21,683 nt of DNA from Rhodocyclaceae bacterium (GCA_030682595.1 JAUXNZ010000119.1:1-21683); one strand, 5' to 3'. Shown: positions 14,873 through 21,683, counted from the stretch's first letter. Program-made: numbers and translations. Notes: generated by a model not told the origin, from the letters alone.

Positions 14873-15655
14873 ATGATCCGTTCCCTCTGGACCGCCAAGA
14901 CCGGCCTCGATGCCCAGCAGACGCATCTTGATGTCATTTCGCACAACCTCGCCAACGTCAGCACCAATGGCTTCAAGCGTCAGCGTGCGGTGTTCGAGGA
15001 TCTGCTCTACCAGAACCTGCGCCAGCCGGGCGCCCAGTCGACCCAGCAGACGCAGATTCCCTCGGGGCTGACGATCGGCGTCGGCGTGCGCACGGTCGCG
15101 ACCGAGCACATTCATACGCAGGGCAGTCTGCAACGCACTGAAAATTCCCTGGACATGGCAATCAACGGGGCGGGCTATTTCCAGATCCAGATGCCGGACG
15201 GCACGCTGGCCTATACGCGCAGCGGCGCCTTCCAGCGCGACAGCACCGGCCAGATCGTCACCCCGAGCGGCTACCCGCTGTCGCCGACCATCACCATTCC
15301 CGCCGATGCCCTTGCCATCACCATCGGTCGTGACGGCATCGTCTCGGTGACCCAGACCGGCAATACGACACCGACCCAGCTGGGCAACGTGCAACTGGCC
15401 ACCTTTGTCAATCCGGGCGGCCTGCAAAGCACCGGCGAAAACCTGTTTGTCGAAACCGCATCCAGCGGCACGCCCACCCCGAACACTCCGGGCAGCAACG
15501 GCGCCGGTCTGCTCAACCAGGGCATGGTTGAAACCTCCAACGTCAATGTGGCGGAAGAACTGGTCAACATGATCCAGACGCAGCGCGCCTACGAGATGAA
15601 TTCCAAGGTGGTGTCGACCTCCGATCAGATGCTCGCCCGCTTGACTCAAATATGA
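14873..15655 (+). CDS. flgG: Flagellar distal rod protein FlgG
   Basis: Distal rod subunit, 260 residues, the standard length. It shows TGLDAQQTHLDVISHNLANV, STNGFKRQRAVFEDLLYQ, and the FlgG-specific segment with NLRQPGAQSTQQTQIPSGL, which stiffens the rod relative to FlgE. AINGAGYFQIQMPDGTLAYTR and the C-terminal ETSNVNVAEELVNMIQTQRA follow. AAGGGTG precedes the ATG. The stop codon lies 8 nt before the flgH start. Confidence 0.97.
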   Translation: MIRSLWTAKTGLDAQQTHLDVISHNLANVSTNGFKRQRAVFEDLLYQNLRQPGAQSTQQTQIPSGLTIGVGVRTVATEHIHTQGSLQRTENSLDMAINGAGYFQIQMPDGTLAYTRSGAFQRDSTGQIVTPSGYPLSPTITIPADALAITIGRDGIVSVTQTGNTTPTQLGNVQLATFVNPGGLQSTGENLFVETASSGTPTPNTPGSNGAGLLNQGMVETSNVNVAEELVNMIQTQRAYEMNSKVVSTSDQMLARLTQI

Positions 15656-15663
15656 GGTCCGCA

Positions 15664-16398
15664 ATGACCATGATTAAAAATAGGGGACAGACCCCGATTT
15701 TGAGGCCCATAAAATTGGGGTCTGTCCCCTATTTTTGCTATTTTTGTGCCTTGCTGGTCGGCGCCGCCCTGCTCGCCGGCTGCGTCACCACCCCGCCGCC
15801 GACCGGCGTGCATCAGCCGATGACCATCCGGCCGGAGCTGAAGAGCATCGCCGCCCCTGCCAACGGCAGCATCTACAACGTCGCCAGCGCGCGGCCGCTG
15901 TTCGAAGACCGGCGCGCGCGCTATATCGGCGACACCATTACCATCAACATTGCCGAAAAGACCGCGGCGGCGAAGAAATCCGACACCAAGGCCGACCGCA
16001 GCTACGATGCCGCGCTCGGCGTGCCGACGATCGCCGGCCTGCCGTTCAAGACCTTCCAGGGCGCGACGGTCGGCGCGAACAGCAGTACCGCGTTCGAGGG
16101 CAAGGGCGAGAATGCCTCGTCGAACAATTTTACCGGCACGCTGACGGTGACCGTGATCGAGGTCTATCCCAACGGCAACCTGCTGGTGTCGGGCGAGAAA
16201 CAGATCGGCCTCAAGGAAGGCGAGGAGTTCATCCGCTTCTCGGGGGTGGTCAACCCCAACACCATCACCGCCGCCAACACCGTGCAGTCCGTGCAAGTCG
16301 CCGATGCGCGCATCGAATACAAGGCCAATGGCTTCATCGATTCGGCCCAGGTCATGGGCTGGCTGGGGCGCTTTTTCCTGACTTTCCTGCCGTTCTAA
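15664..16398 (+). CDS. flgH: Flagellar L-ring lipoprotein FlgH with disrupted signal-peptide region
   Basis: Outer-membrane lipoprotein forming the L ring. The mature part (from C40, lipobox LLAGC) has normal FlgH features: GSIYNVASARPLFEDRRARYIGDTITINI, ATVGANSSTAFEGKGENASS, ETQIGLKEGEEF-type sequence, and the end GWLGRFFLTFLPF. I choose ATG 15664 because GAGG lies 6 nt upstream; ATG 15652 overlaps the flgG stop. The signal peptide is 39 residues, about twice normal, because codons 5-24 (KNRGQTPILRPIKLGSVPYF) come from a REP-like palindrome. The inserted residues are basic, then hydrophobic, so export may survive. Residues C25 and C28 just upstream of the hydrophobic core are unusual. Confidence 0.95.
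   Translation: MTMIKNRGQTPILRPIKLGSVPYFCYFCALLVGAALLAGCVTTPPPTGVHQPMTIRPELKSIAAPANGSIYNVASARPLFEDRRARYIGDTITINIAEKTAAAKKSDTKADRSYDAALGVPTIAGLPFKTFQGATVGANSSTAFEGKGENASSNNFTGTLTVTVIEVYPNGNLLVSGEKQIGLKEGEEFIRFSGVVNPNTITAANTVQSVQVADARIEYKANGFIDSAQVMGWLGRFFLTFLPF
15676..15736. repeat. REP-like 61-nt palindrome inside flgH
   Basis: The left arm (15676-15701) begins AAAAATAGGGGACAGACCCC; the right arm (15711-15736) is its reverse complement, ending CCCCTATTTTT. The arms are 26 nt with one mismatch (a G-U pair in RNA), around a 9-nt loop. The core GGGGACAGACCCC/GGGGTCTGTCCCC is one I recall as a common dispersed palindrome of proteobacterial genomes. The right arm is followed by a U-rich stretch, so the RNA resembles an intrinsic terminator placed 12 nt into a coding sequence. 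Confidence 0.92.
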
Positions 16399-16413
16399 AT
16401 TTTGGGTGACACC

Positions 16414-17520
16414 ATGAGCACCACGCAAAAACTCCTGATCGGATTTATGTGGGTCTTCGCCATCTTGCTGGTGAGTGATGCCGCCCGCGCCGAACGCATC
16501 AAGGAAATTGCCTCGATCGCCGGCGTGCGCAATAACCAGTTGGTGGGTTACGGTATCGTCGTCGGTCTGGACGGCACCGGGGAAAACACCCCATTCACCA
16601 CGCAGAGCATGGTCAATATGCTCTCGCGCATGGGTGTTTCGCTGCCGCCGGGCCAGACGATGCAGTTGAAGAATGTCGCGGCGGTGATGGTGACGACCGA
16701 CCTGCCGCCCTTTGCGCGCATCGGCCAGCCCATCGACGTGACGGTCTCCTCGGTCGGCAGCGCCAAGTCGCTGCGCGGCGGCACGCTGGTGATGACGCCG
16801 CTCAAAGGCGCCGACGGGCAAACTTACGGCATGGCGCAGGGCAATATCGTCGTCGGCGGCGCGGGTGCTTCGGCGGCTGGTACAAAGACCACCATCAATC
16901 ACCTCGCCGTGGGCCGTATCGCCAATGGCGCGACTGTCGAGCGCGAAGTGCCGCTGACCATCGGCCAGGGCGACATCATCCATCTGGAACTGCGCCGCAC
17001 CGATTTCGGCACCGCCCACCGTGTCACCGATGCGATCAACCAGGCCATGGGCCAGGGCACGGCCAGCGCGATCGATGCGCGCCAGGTGCAGGTCAGGTTG
17101 CCGGTCAATCCGAGCGAACGTGTCGCTTTCCTCGGCGCGGTGGAAAATCTCCACGTGACGCCGATGCCGATGGCGGCCAAGGTGATCGTCAATGCACGCA
17201 CCGGTTCGGTGGTGATGAACCGCGCCGTGACGATCGACGAGAGCGCCGTCGCCCACGGCAACCTTTCCGTGTCGATCACGGTCGACAATACCGTCAGCCA
17301 GCCGGGCGCATTCTCGGGCGGGCAAACGGTGGGCGTGGCCAATGCCGAAATCGAGATCAAGCAGGAGGGCGGTGCCTTGCAGACCCTGGGGGCCGGCGCG
17401 AATCTGGCCGACGTGGTGAAAGCGCTCAACGCCCTCGGCGCCAATCCGCAAGACCTGATCGCCATCTTGCAAGCGATGAAAATGTCCGGTTCGCTGCGCG
17501 CCGAGCTGGAGATCATTTAA
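16414..17520 (+). CDS. flgI: Flagellar P-ring protein FlgI
   Basis: Periplasmic P-ring subunit, 368 residues, normal length. A Sec signal peptide (MSTTQKLLIGFMWVFAILLV, cleavage after AARA at about 26) is followed by ERIKEIASIAGVRNNQLVGYGIVVGLDGTGE. Other FlgI blocks are TTQSMVNMLSRMGV, LKNVAAVMVTTDLPPFARIGQ, and the C-terminal NALGANPQDLIAILQAMKMSGSL. ATG 16414 is preferred over the in-frame TTG at 16402; a GGGTGA lies just upstream. FlgI needs FlgA, which is encoded in the opposite arm of the divergent region. Confidence 0.97.
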   Translation: MSTTQKLLIGFMWVFAILLVSDAARAERIKEIASIAGVRNNQLVGYGIVVGLDGTGENTPFTTQSMVNMLSRMGVSLPPGQTMQLKNVAAVMVTTDLPPFARIGQPIDVTVSSVGSAKSLRGGTLVMTPLKGADGQTYGMAQGNIVVGGAGASAAGTKTTINHLAVGRIANGATVEREVPLTIGQGDIIHLELRRTDFGTAHRVTDAINQAMGQGTASAIDARQVQVRLPVNPSERVAFLGAVENLHVTPMPMAAKVIVNARTGSVVMNRAVTIDESAVAHGNLSVSITVDNTVSQPGAFSGGQTVGVANAEIEIKQEGGALQTLGAGANLADVVKALNALGANPQDLIAILQAMKMSGSLRAELEII

Positions 17521-17585
17521 CTCGGCACGAATTGTCGCCATGTTCCGGCGATTGCCGTTGCCGGGACAGGGCACACTTCAAAACG

Positions 17586-18533
17586 ATGAACTCCGCCACT
17601 TCCGTCCCCTCGATTTTCGACACGCAATCGCTCACCGCGCTGAAGGTCGACTTGAAGAAGGCTGATCCGCAGGCGCTGAAAGCGACCGCGCAACAGTTCG
17701 AAGCGGTGTTCGTGCAGATGATCCTGAAGTCGATGCGCGCGGCCACGCCGCAGGACGGCATGTTCGACAGCGATCAGACGCGCTTCTATCAGGAGATGCT
17801 CGACGCGCAACTCTCCCAGGTCATGGCCGCAAAGGGTGGCATGGGATTGGCGGCGGTGATCGAACGCCAACTGTCGCGGCCGGATGCGGTGAATGCGCCC
17901 GACTTTGCGGGTGGAATTCCCCTCATGCCACCGGCCCGGCCGCTGCCCCTTGGGCCGGCGCAACGCGCCTACCCGCTGCCGAATGACCAGGCGCCGCCGC
18001 CGCTACCGATCGACAGCAGCCCCATACGGCCCGCCTTGCCGGCCACTTCAGGGGCGGGCGACGGACAGACGCAGACCTTTGTGAACAGCGTCTGGCCGCA
18101 TGCCGTGGCGGCGAGCCAGCAGACCGGCATCCCCCCGCATTTCATGGTGGCGCATGCGGCGCTGGAAAGCGGCTGGGGACGCGCCGAGCCGCGTGCGGCC
18201 GACGGTCGCCCCAGTTATAACTTGTTTGGCATCAAGGCCGGCGGCAACTGGCAGGGCGCCGTGGCCAGCGCACCCACCACGGAATATGAAGGCGGCGTCG
18301 CCGTGCAGCGTGTCGAACGCTTTCGCGCCTATGGCTCGTATGCCGAAGCCTTTCAGGATTACGCGCAACTCCTGGCGAAATCACCGCGCTACCGGGAAGT
18401 TATCGCCAGCACGGACGCCGCCGGTTTCTCCCGCGGCTTGCAACGCGCCGGCTACGCCACCGATCCGCTGTATGCAGCCAAGCTCGAACGCATCATCGGC
18501 GGCCCGACACTGAGAACCGCGCTGGTCGGCTAG
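17586..18533 (+). CDS. flgJ: Peptidoglycan hydrolase and rod cap FlgJ
   Basis: Two-domain protein: an N-terminal rod-assembly cap (about 20-95, LKATAQQFEAVFVQMILKSM and TRFYQEMLDAQLSQVMA) and a C-terminal glucosaminidase-type peptidoglycan hydrolase (about 162-310). The catalytic Glu is probably E194 in AHAALESGWGR, and YNLFGIKA and YEGG match the family. A Pro-rich linker (110-152) joins the domains. The 315-residue start at ATG 17586 (MNSATSVPS) is chosen because the upstream 18 residues are Cys/Arg-rich and unlike FlgJ. Shine-Dalgarno is weak. This is the dual-domain type found in beta- and gammaproteobacteria. A terminator-like hairpin follows. Confidence 0.95.
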   Translation: MNSATSVPSIFDTQSLTALKVDLKKADPQALKATAQQFEAVFVQMILKSMRAATPQDGMFDSDQTRFYQEMLDAQLSQVMAAKGGMGLAAVIERQLSRPDAVNAPDFAGGIPLMPPARPLPLGPAQRAYPLPNDQAPPPLPIDSSPIRPALPATSGAGDGQTQTFVNSVWPHAVAASQQTGIPPHFMVAHAALESGWGRAEPRAADGRPSYNLFGIKAGGNWQGAVASAPTTEYEGGVAVQRVERFRAYGSYAEAFQDYAQLLAKSPRYREVIASTDAAGFSRGLQRAGYATDPLYAAKLERIIGGPTLRTALVG

Positions 18534-18534
18534 G

Positions 18535-18752
18535 TTTTAGCCCGCCCCCTTGCCCCCTCGCGGGGGTTCTTTACGGCTCACTTTGCTCGTTTATTACGGG
18601 GCGCTTCATTTGACAGCGGAGCGGGTTGTGTGCGATAAAGCCGCATCTCGCTTCGCGAGACCAGTCTTCGACTGTCCTGCGGCCTGCGGCCTGGTGGCTG
18701 GCGCCGCGTGCCGCGTTTGCTTGGGGCAGCCCGTCGCAAACGCTGTGTTTTC
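18535..18752 (+). repeat. Dispersed GC-rich repeat, copy B (left flank of the ATPase island)
   Basis: Starts TTTTAGCCCGCCCCC, then the CCCCC/GGGGG hairpin with TTCTTT, a GCTCACTTTGCTCG block, TTACGGGGCGCT, and further on GGCG-CGCGTGCCG and CTTGGGGC-GCCCG blocks. The same blocks occur in the same order on the opposite strand at 20250-20095. A copy-specific stretch holds a TCTCGC-TTC-GCGAGA hairpin (18646-18660). This accounts for the non-coding region after flgJ; no convincing gene was seen in it. Confidence 0.7.
18553..18572 (+). terminator. Probable terminator after flgJ
   Basis: CCCCC-TCGC-GGGGG followed by TTCTTT, 20 nt after the flgJ stop. It is part of repeat copy B, so the repeat may serve as the operon terminator. 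The stem is short but pure G-C. Confidence 0.55.
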
Positions 18753-18778
18753 GCTTTCACGTCCACCCTACTTTCTTT

Positions 18779-18808
18779 GACTTTATTCCAGCAATATGGA
18801 ATAAAGTC
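18779..18808. promoter_or_regulatory. Perfect 12-bp palindrome 1 upstream of the ATPase gene
   Basis: GACTTTATTCCA, a 6-nt GCAATA spacer, then TGGAATAAAGTC. The two 12-nt arms are perfect inverses. It is AT-rich in a GC-rich setting, and lies 32 bp before a second palindrome with similar arms. It could be a protein-binding operator or an RNA hairpin. Confidence 0.85.
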
Positions 18809-18809
18809 T

Positions 18810-18841
18810 TGACTATTTTCCACTTAAAAGGAAAATGGTCA
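18810..18841 (+). promoter_or_regulatory. Palindrome 2 overlapping the ribosome binding site of the ATPase gene
   Basis: TGACTATTTTCC, an 8-nt ACTTAAAA loop, then GGAAAATGGTCA. The 12-bp arms carry one mismatch that is a G-U pair in RNA. The right arm contains the only Shine-Dalgarno-like AAGGA and the alternative ATG at 18835, and ends 2 nt before ATG 18844. As RNA it would hide the translation start. Confidence 0.8.
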
Positions 18842-18843
18842 GA

Positions 18844-19977
18844 ATGCAGCGCAATCTCACCCCCTATCTCCAGACCGATCTCGCCCGCAAGATGGTTTTT
18901 TTATCCGGCCCGCGCCAGGCCGGAAAAACCACCCTGGCGCGCGCCTTGGCGACAGACTGGCCAAACGCCCAGGTGCTGAATTGGGACGTCGCCGCCGACC
19001 GGCGCGTGATCATCAACCAGAGCTGGTCACCCGCCGCCCGGTTGCTGGTCTTTGACGAACTGCACAAGATGAAGGACTGGAAAGTCTGGCTCAAGGGCGT
19101 CCATGACGGAAAACCAGATGGACAAGCGATTCTGGTCACCGGCAGCGCCCGGCTGGAAACATTCCGACAATCTGGCGAATCGCTGGCTGGCCGTTATTTT
19201 GCCTGGCGGCTGCACCCGGTGACGGTGGCGGAGTGGATGGCCGCCTCCGGCGCCAGCGCGGAAGAAGCGCTGGCGCGCATCCTCGAGCGTGGCGGCTTCC
19301 CCGAACCTTTCCTTGCCGACCAGCCGAGCGATGCCGCGCGCTGGCGGCGGCAATATCTTGAGGGTGTGATCCGCGACGATATTCTTGAGTTTTCGCGCGT
19401 CGGTGAATTGCGCGCCATGCGCCTGTTCATCGACATGCTGCGTGGCCGAGTCGGCTCGCCGGTTTCATTAGCCTCGCTGGCGCGCGATCTGCAGGTGTCT
19501 CCGACCACGCTCGGGCGCTACCTCGAAATCCTGGAGGCATTGCACATCGTGTTCGCCGTGCGGCCTTTCCATCGCAATATTGCCCGCGCCCTGCTCAAGG
19601 AACCAAAGATCTACTTCTTTGATACCGGCCTGGTCGAGGGTGATGAAGGCGTGCGTTTTGAAAATGCCTGCGCCACGATGCTGCTGCGGCATGCCCACTT
19701 TCTGCAGGATGCGGCCGGACGCGAAATTCGCCTCCACTATATTCGCGACAAGGAGGGCCGCGAGATCGATTTCGTCCTCTGTGAAAAGGACGAGCCGCTC
19801 GGTTTCGCCGAATGCAAGCTCGCCGATTCGACCGTGCCGCCCTTTCTTGCCGCCGTGGCGGAGCGCTTCCCGGCGGCCGGCACGACGCTGCTGGTGCGCT
19901 ATCTGCGCCAGACCGAGCAGCGTGGCCGCATCACGGTCGAGCGTGCGGCCGAATGGCTGGCACGGCTCGCGGCCTGA
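18844..19977 (+). CDS. AAA_14/DUF4143 family ATPase with PD-(D/E)xK-like C-terminal domain
   Basis: A 377-residue orphan ATPase. The N-terminal AAA domain has Walker A GPRQAGKTT (22-30), Walker B LLVFDE (67-72), and a sensor-like ILVTGSARL (96-104). A middle winged-helix-like part (SLASLARDLQVSPTTLGRYLEILEALHIV, about 208-237) precedes the DUF4143 domain with IYFFDTGL (257-263), FEN (E273), EIDF (D309) and FAECK (E323, K325). The last set has the spacing of a PD-(D/E)xK nuclease core. Families of this build are widespread and mostly uncharacterised. ATG 18844 has AAGGA 11 nt upstream; ATG 18835 is also possible. It sits alone between inverted repeats within the flagellar region, with its own palindromes and terminator, which suggests horizontal acquisition. 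Confidence 0.87.
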   Translation: MQRNLTPYLQTDLARKMVFLSGPRQAGKTTLARALATDWPNAQVLNWDVAADRRVIINQSWSPAARLLVFDELHKMKDWKVWLKGVHDGKPDGQAILVTGSARLETFRQSGESLAGRYFAWRLHPVTVAEWMAASGASAEEALARILERGGFPEPFLADQPSDAARWRRQYLEGVIRDDILEFSRVGELRAMRLFIDMLRGRVGSPVSLASLARDLQVSPTTLGRYLEILEALHIVFAVRPFHRNIARALLKEPKIYFFDTGLVEGDEGVRFENACATMLLRHAHFLQDAAGREIRLHYIRDKEGREIDFVLCEKDEPLGFAECKLADSTVPPFLAAVAERFPAAGTTLLVRYLRQTEQRGRITVERAAEWLARLAA

Positions 19978-20009
19978 CGGATTAACGAAAATGGCGTTTG
20001 CGCCGGGCC

Positions 20010-20040
20010 GCCCTTATCCCGCGTTGCGGGATAAGGGCTT
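20010..20040 (+). terminator. Strong hairpin terminator after the ATPase gene
   Basis: GCCCTTATCCCGC and GCGGGATAAGGGC form a perfect 13-bp stem with a GTT loop, followed by TTTCT. It is 35 nt after the ATPase stop. It could also be a dispersed palindromic element. Confidence 0.7.
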
Positions 20041-20050
20041 TCTGGTGGCA

Positions 20051-20089
20051 CCCCGCTCCCCCGGCCCCTCACCCGCCCGGGGAGCGGGG
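20051..20089. repeat. GC-rich inverted repeat downstream of the ATPase terminator
   Basis: CCCCGCTCCCC (20051-20061) and GGGGAGCGGGG (20079-20089) are perfect 11-bp arms around a 17-nt C-rich loop. It lies between the ATPase terminator and repeat copy C. No coding function was seen. Confidence 0.55.
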
Positions 20090-20094
20090 AGAAG

Positions 20095-20250
20095 ACCACG
20101 CAGTCTCGCCGCCGGGCCGCCCCAAGGCGAGTCGGCACGCGCCGCCAGGCGCAACCCGCATCGATAGTTGATCGGAGCACCCCGTAACAAGCGAGCGCAG
20201 CGAGCAGCCAAGAACCCCCCGAGAGGGGGGCGAGGGGGGGCGGGCTAAAA
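20095..20250 (-). repeat. Dispersed GC-rich repeat, copy C (right flank, inverted relative to copy B)
   Basis: Read on the minus strand from 20250 it begins TTTTAGCCCGCCCCCC, then CCCCCC-TCTC-GGGGGG with TTCTT, a GCTGCTCGCTGCGCTCG block, TTACGGGGTGCT, and GGCGCGTGCCG then CTTGGGGCGGCCCG. This parallels copy B with substitutions and one internal gap. It ends 1 nt before the flgK sigma-54 promoter. Nothing coding was seen between 19978 and 20334. Confidence 0.7.
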
Positions 20251-20251
20251 C

Positions 20252-20267
20252 TGGCATAACTATTGCT
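20252..20267 (+). promoter_or_regulatory. Sigma-54 promoter of flgK
   Basis: TGGCAT-AACTA-TTGCT matches the RpoN -24/-12 consensus (TGGCAC-N5-TTGCW) at all but one position, with correct spacing. It lies 68 nt before the flgK start. Confidence 0.78.
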
Positions 20268-20284
20268 CTATTTCCGGTAACCCC

Positions 20285-20314
20285 TCAATGATCGGCAGTT
20301 ATTGCCGATATTGA
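20285..20314. promoter_or_regulatory. Dyad in the flgK leader (TCGGCA-N5-TGCCGA core)
   Basis: TCAAT and ATCGGCA, separated by one bulged base, pair with TGCCGAT and ATTGA around a GTTAT loop. It lies downstream of the sigma-54 promoter and 20 nt before the flgK ATG. Its TGCCG/CGGCA half-sites resemble the cluster upstream of flgB. It could be an enhancer site placed downstream of the promoter, or an RNA hairpin. Confidence 0.55.
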
Positions 20315-20334
20315 ATCTGTTACACGGAGAAATC

Positions 20335-21683
20335 ATGGCCAGCGGAATATTCAACGTCGCAATCAGCGGCCTCAACGTCGCCCAGGCCGGTGTGCTTACC
20401 ACCGGCCACAACATCGCCAATGCCTCGACCCCGGGCTATTCGCGGCAGCGGATCGTCCAGACGACCAATGCGCCGCAATTTACCGGCGCGGGTTTTATCG
20501 GCAAGGGCGCGAATGTCGAGTCTATCCAGCGTGTTTACAACCAGTTCCTCAGCAGCCAGGTGCTGTCGGCGCAAAGCGGCGCGGCCCAGGCGGACAGTTA
20601 TCTGGCGCAGATCCGCCAGATCGACAATCTCCTCGCCGATCCGAGCGCGGGCCTCTCCCCCGCCATGGCGGATTTTTTCAAGGGTGTGCAGGAGGTGGCG
20701 GCCAATCCCGCTTCACTACCCGCGCGGCAGGCCATGCTCTCTGCCAGCCAGTCGCTGGTGGCGCGTTTCCAGTCCGTCGATCAGCGCCTGCGCGAGATTC
20801 GCGAAGGCGTCAACAGCCAGATCACCAGCGAAATCACGCTGATCAATTCCTACGCCAAGCAGATTGCCGACGTCAATCAACGCATCATCGTCGCCCAGGC
20901 GGCGGGGCCGGCAGTGCCCGCCAACGACCTGCTCGACCAGCGCGACCAGTTGATCGCCGAACTCAACAAGGAAATCCGCGTCACCACGCAGACGCAGAAC
21001 GACGGCACCTTCAGCGTTTTCATCGGCAACGGCCAGCCACTGGTGGTTGGTGCGCTGAACTACACCCTGCAGGCTGTCGCCGCACCAGACGACCCAGAGC
21101 GCACCATCGTTGCCCTGCGCTCGCCGACGGGTACAACGGTCAACATTCCAGAATCCCTGCTGAGCGGCGGCAAACTCGGCGGCCTGATTGCCTTTCGCGC
21201 CGAATCGCTCGACCCGGTGCAAAACGCCCTGGGCCGCATCGCCCTGACGCTGGCAACCAATTTCAACGACCAGCATCGGCTGGGGCAGGATTTGACCGGA
21301 GTGCTGGGCGGCAATTATTTTGATCTCAGCCGGGCCGGGCCGACGGTGATGGCGAATGCGAATAACGCCGTGCCGAGCCAGATTCCTGCAGTGACAATCA
21401 GCGATCCTGGCGCACTGACGACGAGCGATTATCGGCTGACATTTGCTGGCGGCAGTTACACGCTTACCCGGTTGTCAGATAACGTGACACAAAACTATGC
21501 CACATTGCCGCAGACCGTCGACGGCATCACGATTGAGGCGGGCGCATGGACGCCGGTGGCCGGCGACAGCTTTTTGATCCAGCCGACCCGAGGTGGTGCA
21601 GGCAACCTGGCCTTGGCCATCGTCGATGGGCGCAACATCGCCGCAGCGGCGCCGATCCGCACTGCGGCGGCGCTGACCAACAG
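20335..21683 (+). CDS. flgK: Flagellar hook-associated protein 1 FlgK (3' end outside window)
   Basis: First hook-filament junction protein, exported with help from FlgN. The frame is open from ATG 20335 to the window end, 449 codons seen and no stop; a full FlgK would typically exceed 500 residues. The N-terminus MASGIFNVAISGLNVAQAG with TTGHNIANASTPGYSRQRIV is diagnostic. Further FlgK blocks are ADFFKGVQEVAANPASLPARQAMLSASQSLV and DLLDQRDQLIAELNKEI, with the LATNFNDQHRLGQDLTG stretch near residue 310. GGAG lies 5 nt upstream. It has its own sigma-54 promoter, separate from flgB-J; flgL would be expected next. Confidence 0.96.
   Translation, partial: MASGIFNVAISGLNVAQAGVLTTGHNIANASTPGYSRQRIVQTTNAPQFTGAGFIGKGANVESIQRVYNQFLSSQVLSAQSGAAQADSYLAQIRQIDNLLADPSAGLSPAMADFFKGVQEVAANPASLPARQAMLSASQSLVARFQSVDQRLREIREGVNSQITSEITLINSYAKQIADVNQRIIVAQAAGPAVPANDLLDQRDQLIAELNKEIRVTTQTQNDGTFSVFIGNGQPLVVGALNYTLQAVAAPDDPERTIVALRSPTGTTVNIPESLLSGGKLGGLIAFRAESLDPVQNALGRIALTLATNFNDQHRLGQDLTGVLGGNYFDLSRAGPTVMANANNAVPSQIPAVTISDPGALTTSDYRLTFAGGSYTLTRLSDNVTQNYATLPQTVDGITIEAGAWTPVAGDSFLIQPTRGGAGNLALAIVDGRNIAAAAPIRTAAALTN

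Noticed and set aside
15646..17574. Long open frame (642 codons) on the minus strand
   Set aside because: Antisense to flgH and flgI, which are well-conserved genes. The translation has biased composition (His/Arg/Asp) and no motifs.
18550..18823. Small open frames on both strands between flgJ and the ATPase gene
   Set aside because: They lie in repeat copy B and lack ribosome binding sites and motifs. Similar frames appear in copy C because the DNA repeats.

Overview
The window is about 21.7 kb of GC-rich DNA and is almost entirely a flagellar gene region, interrupted by a nitric-oxide reductase (nor) cluster and by a small island carrying an orphan AAA ATPase. The gene content fits a motile, denitrifying betaproteobacterium (Rhodocyclales or Nitrosomonadales-like). 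The clues are fliA next to motC/motD, flgNMA divergent from flgBCDEFGHIJ, sigma-54 promoters in front of flgB and flgK, and a cytochrome-c type NO reductase with NorQ/NorD helpers. The taxonomic placement is inference; no rRNA gene is present.

Layout. 1-2694 (+): a short FlhG-like protein without an ATPase core, then fliA, motC and motD, tightly packed. 2696-4204 (-): flgN, flgM and flgA; flgMN has its own good FliA (sigma-28) promoter. 4287-10341 (-): the nor cluster, read in the order norC, norB, norQ, a small membrane protein, a polyferredoxin, norD. It is complete and has all expected metal ligands, and it reads in the same direction as flgA with no visible terminator between norD and flgA. 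10576-10872 (+): a small membrane-anchored CxxC/CxxC protein. 11020-18533 (+): a sigma-54 promoter preceded by TTGCCG dyads, then flgB, C, D, E, F, G, H, I and J. 18535-20250: an island with an AAA ATPase/DUF4143 gene between diverged inverted copies of a non-coding repeat. 20252-21683 (+): a second sigma-54 promoter, a TGCCGA dyad and flgK, which runs off the window.

How it works together. FliA, FlgM and FlgN form the sigma-28 checkpoint and export-chaperone circuit. FlgB, C, F and G build the rod; FlgJ caps the rod and cuts peptidoglycan; FlgH and FlgI (with FlgA) form the L and P rings; FlgD and FlgE build the hook and FlgK starts the hook-filament junction. MotC/MotD is the stator. NorC/NorB reduces NO to N2O at the membrane, with NorQ/NorD as the activation chaperone pair.

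Most notable: a 61-nt REP-like palindrome inserted in frame in the FlgH signal peptide; two adjacent 12-bp palindromes over the start of the ATPase gene, one covering its ribosome binding site; a tandemly duplicated alanine-rich insert in the hook protein FlgE; the nor cluster placed between flgA and flgB; the FlhG-like protein without a P-loop; and shared TTGCCG dyads near both sigma-54 flagellar promoters.
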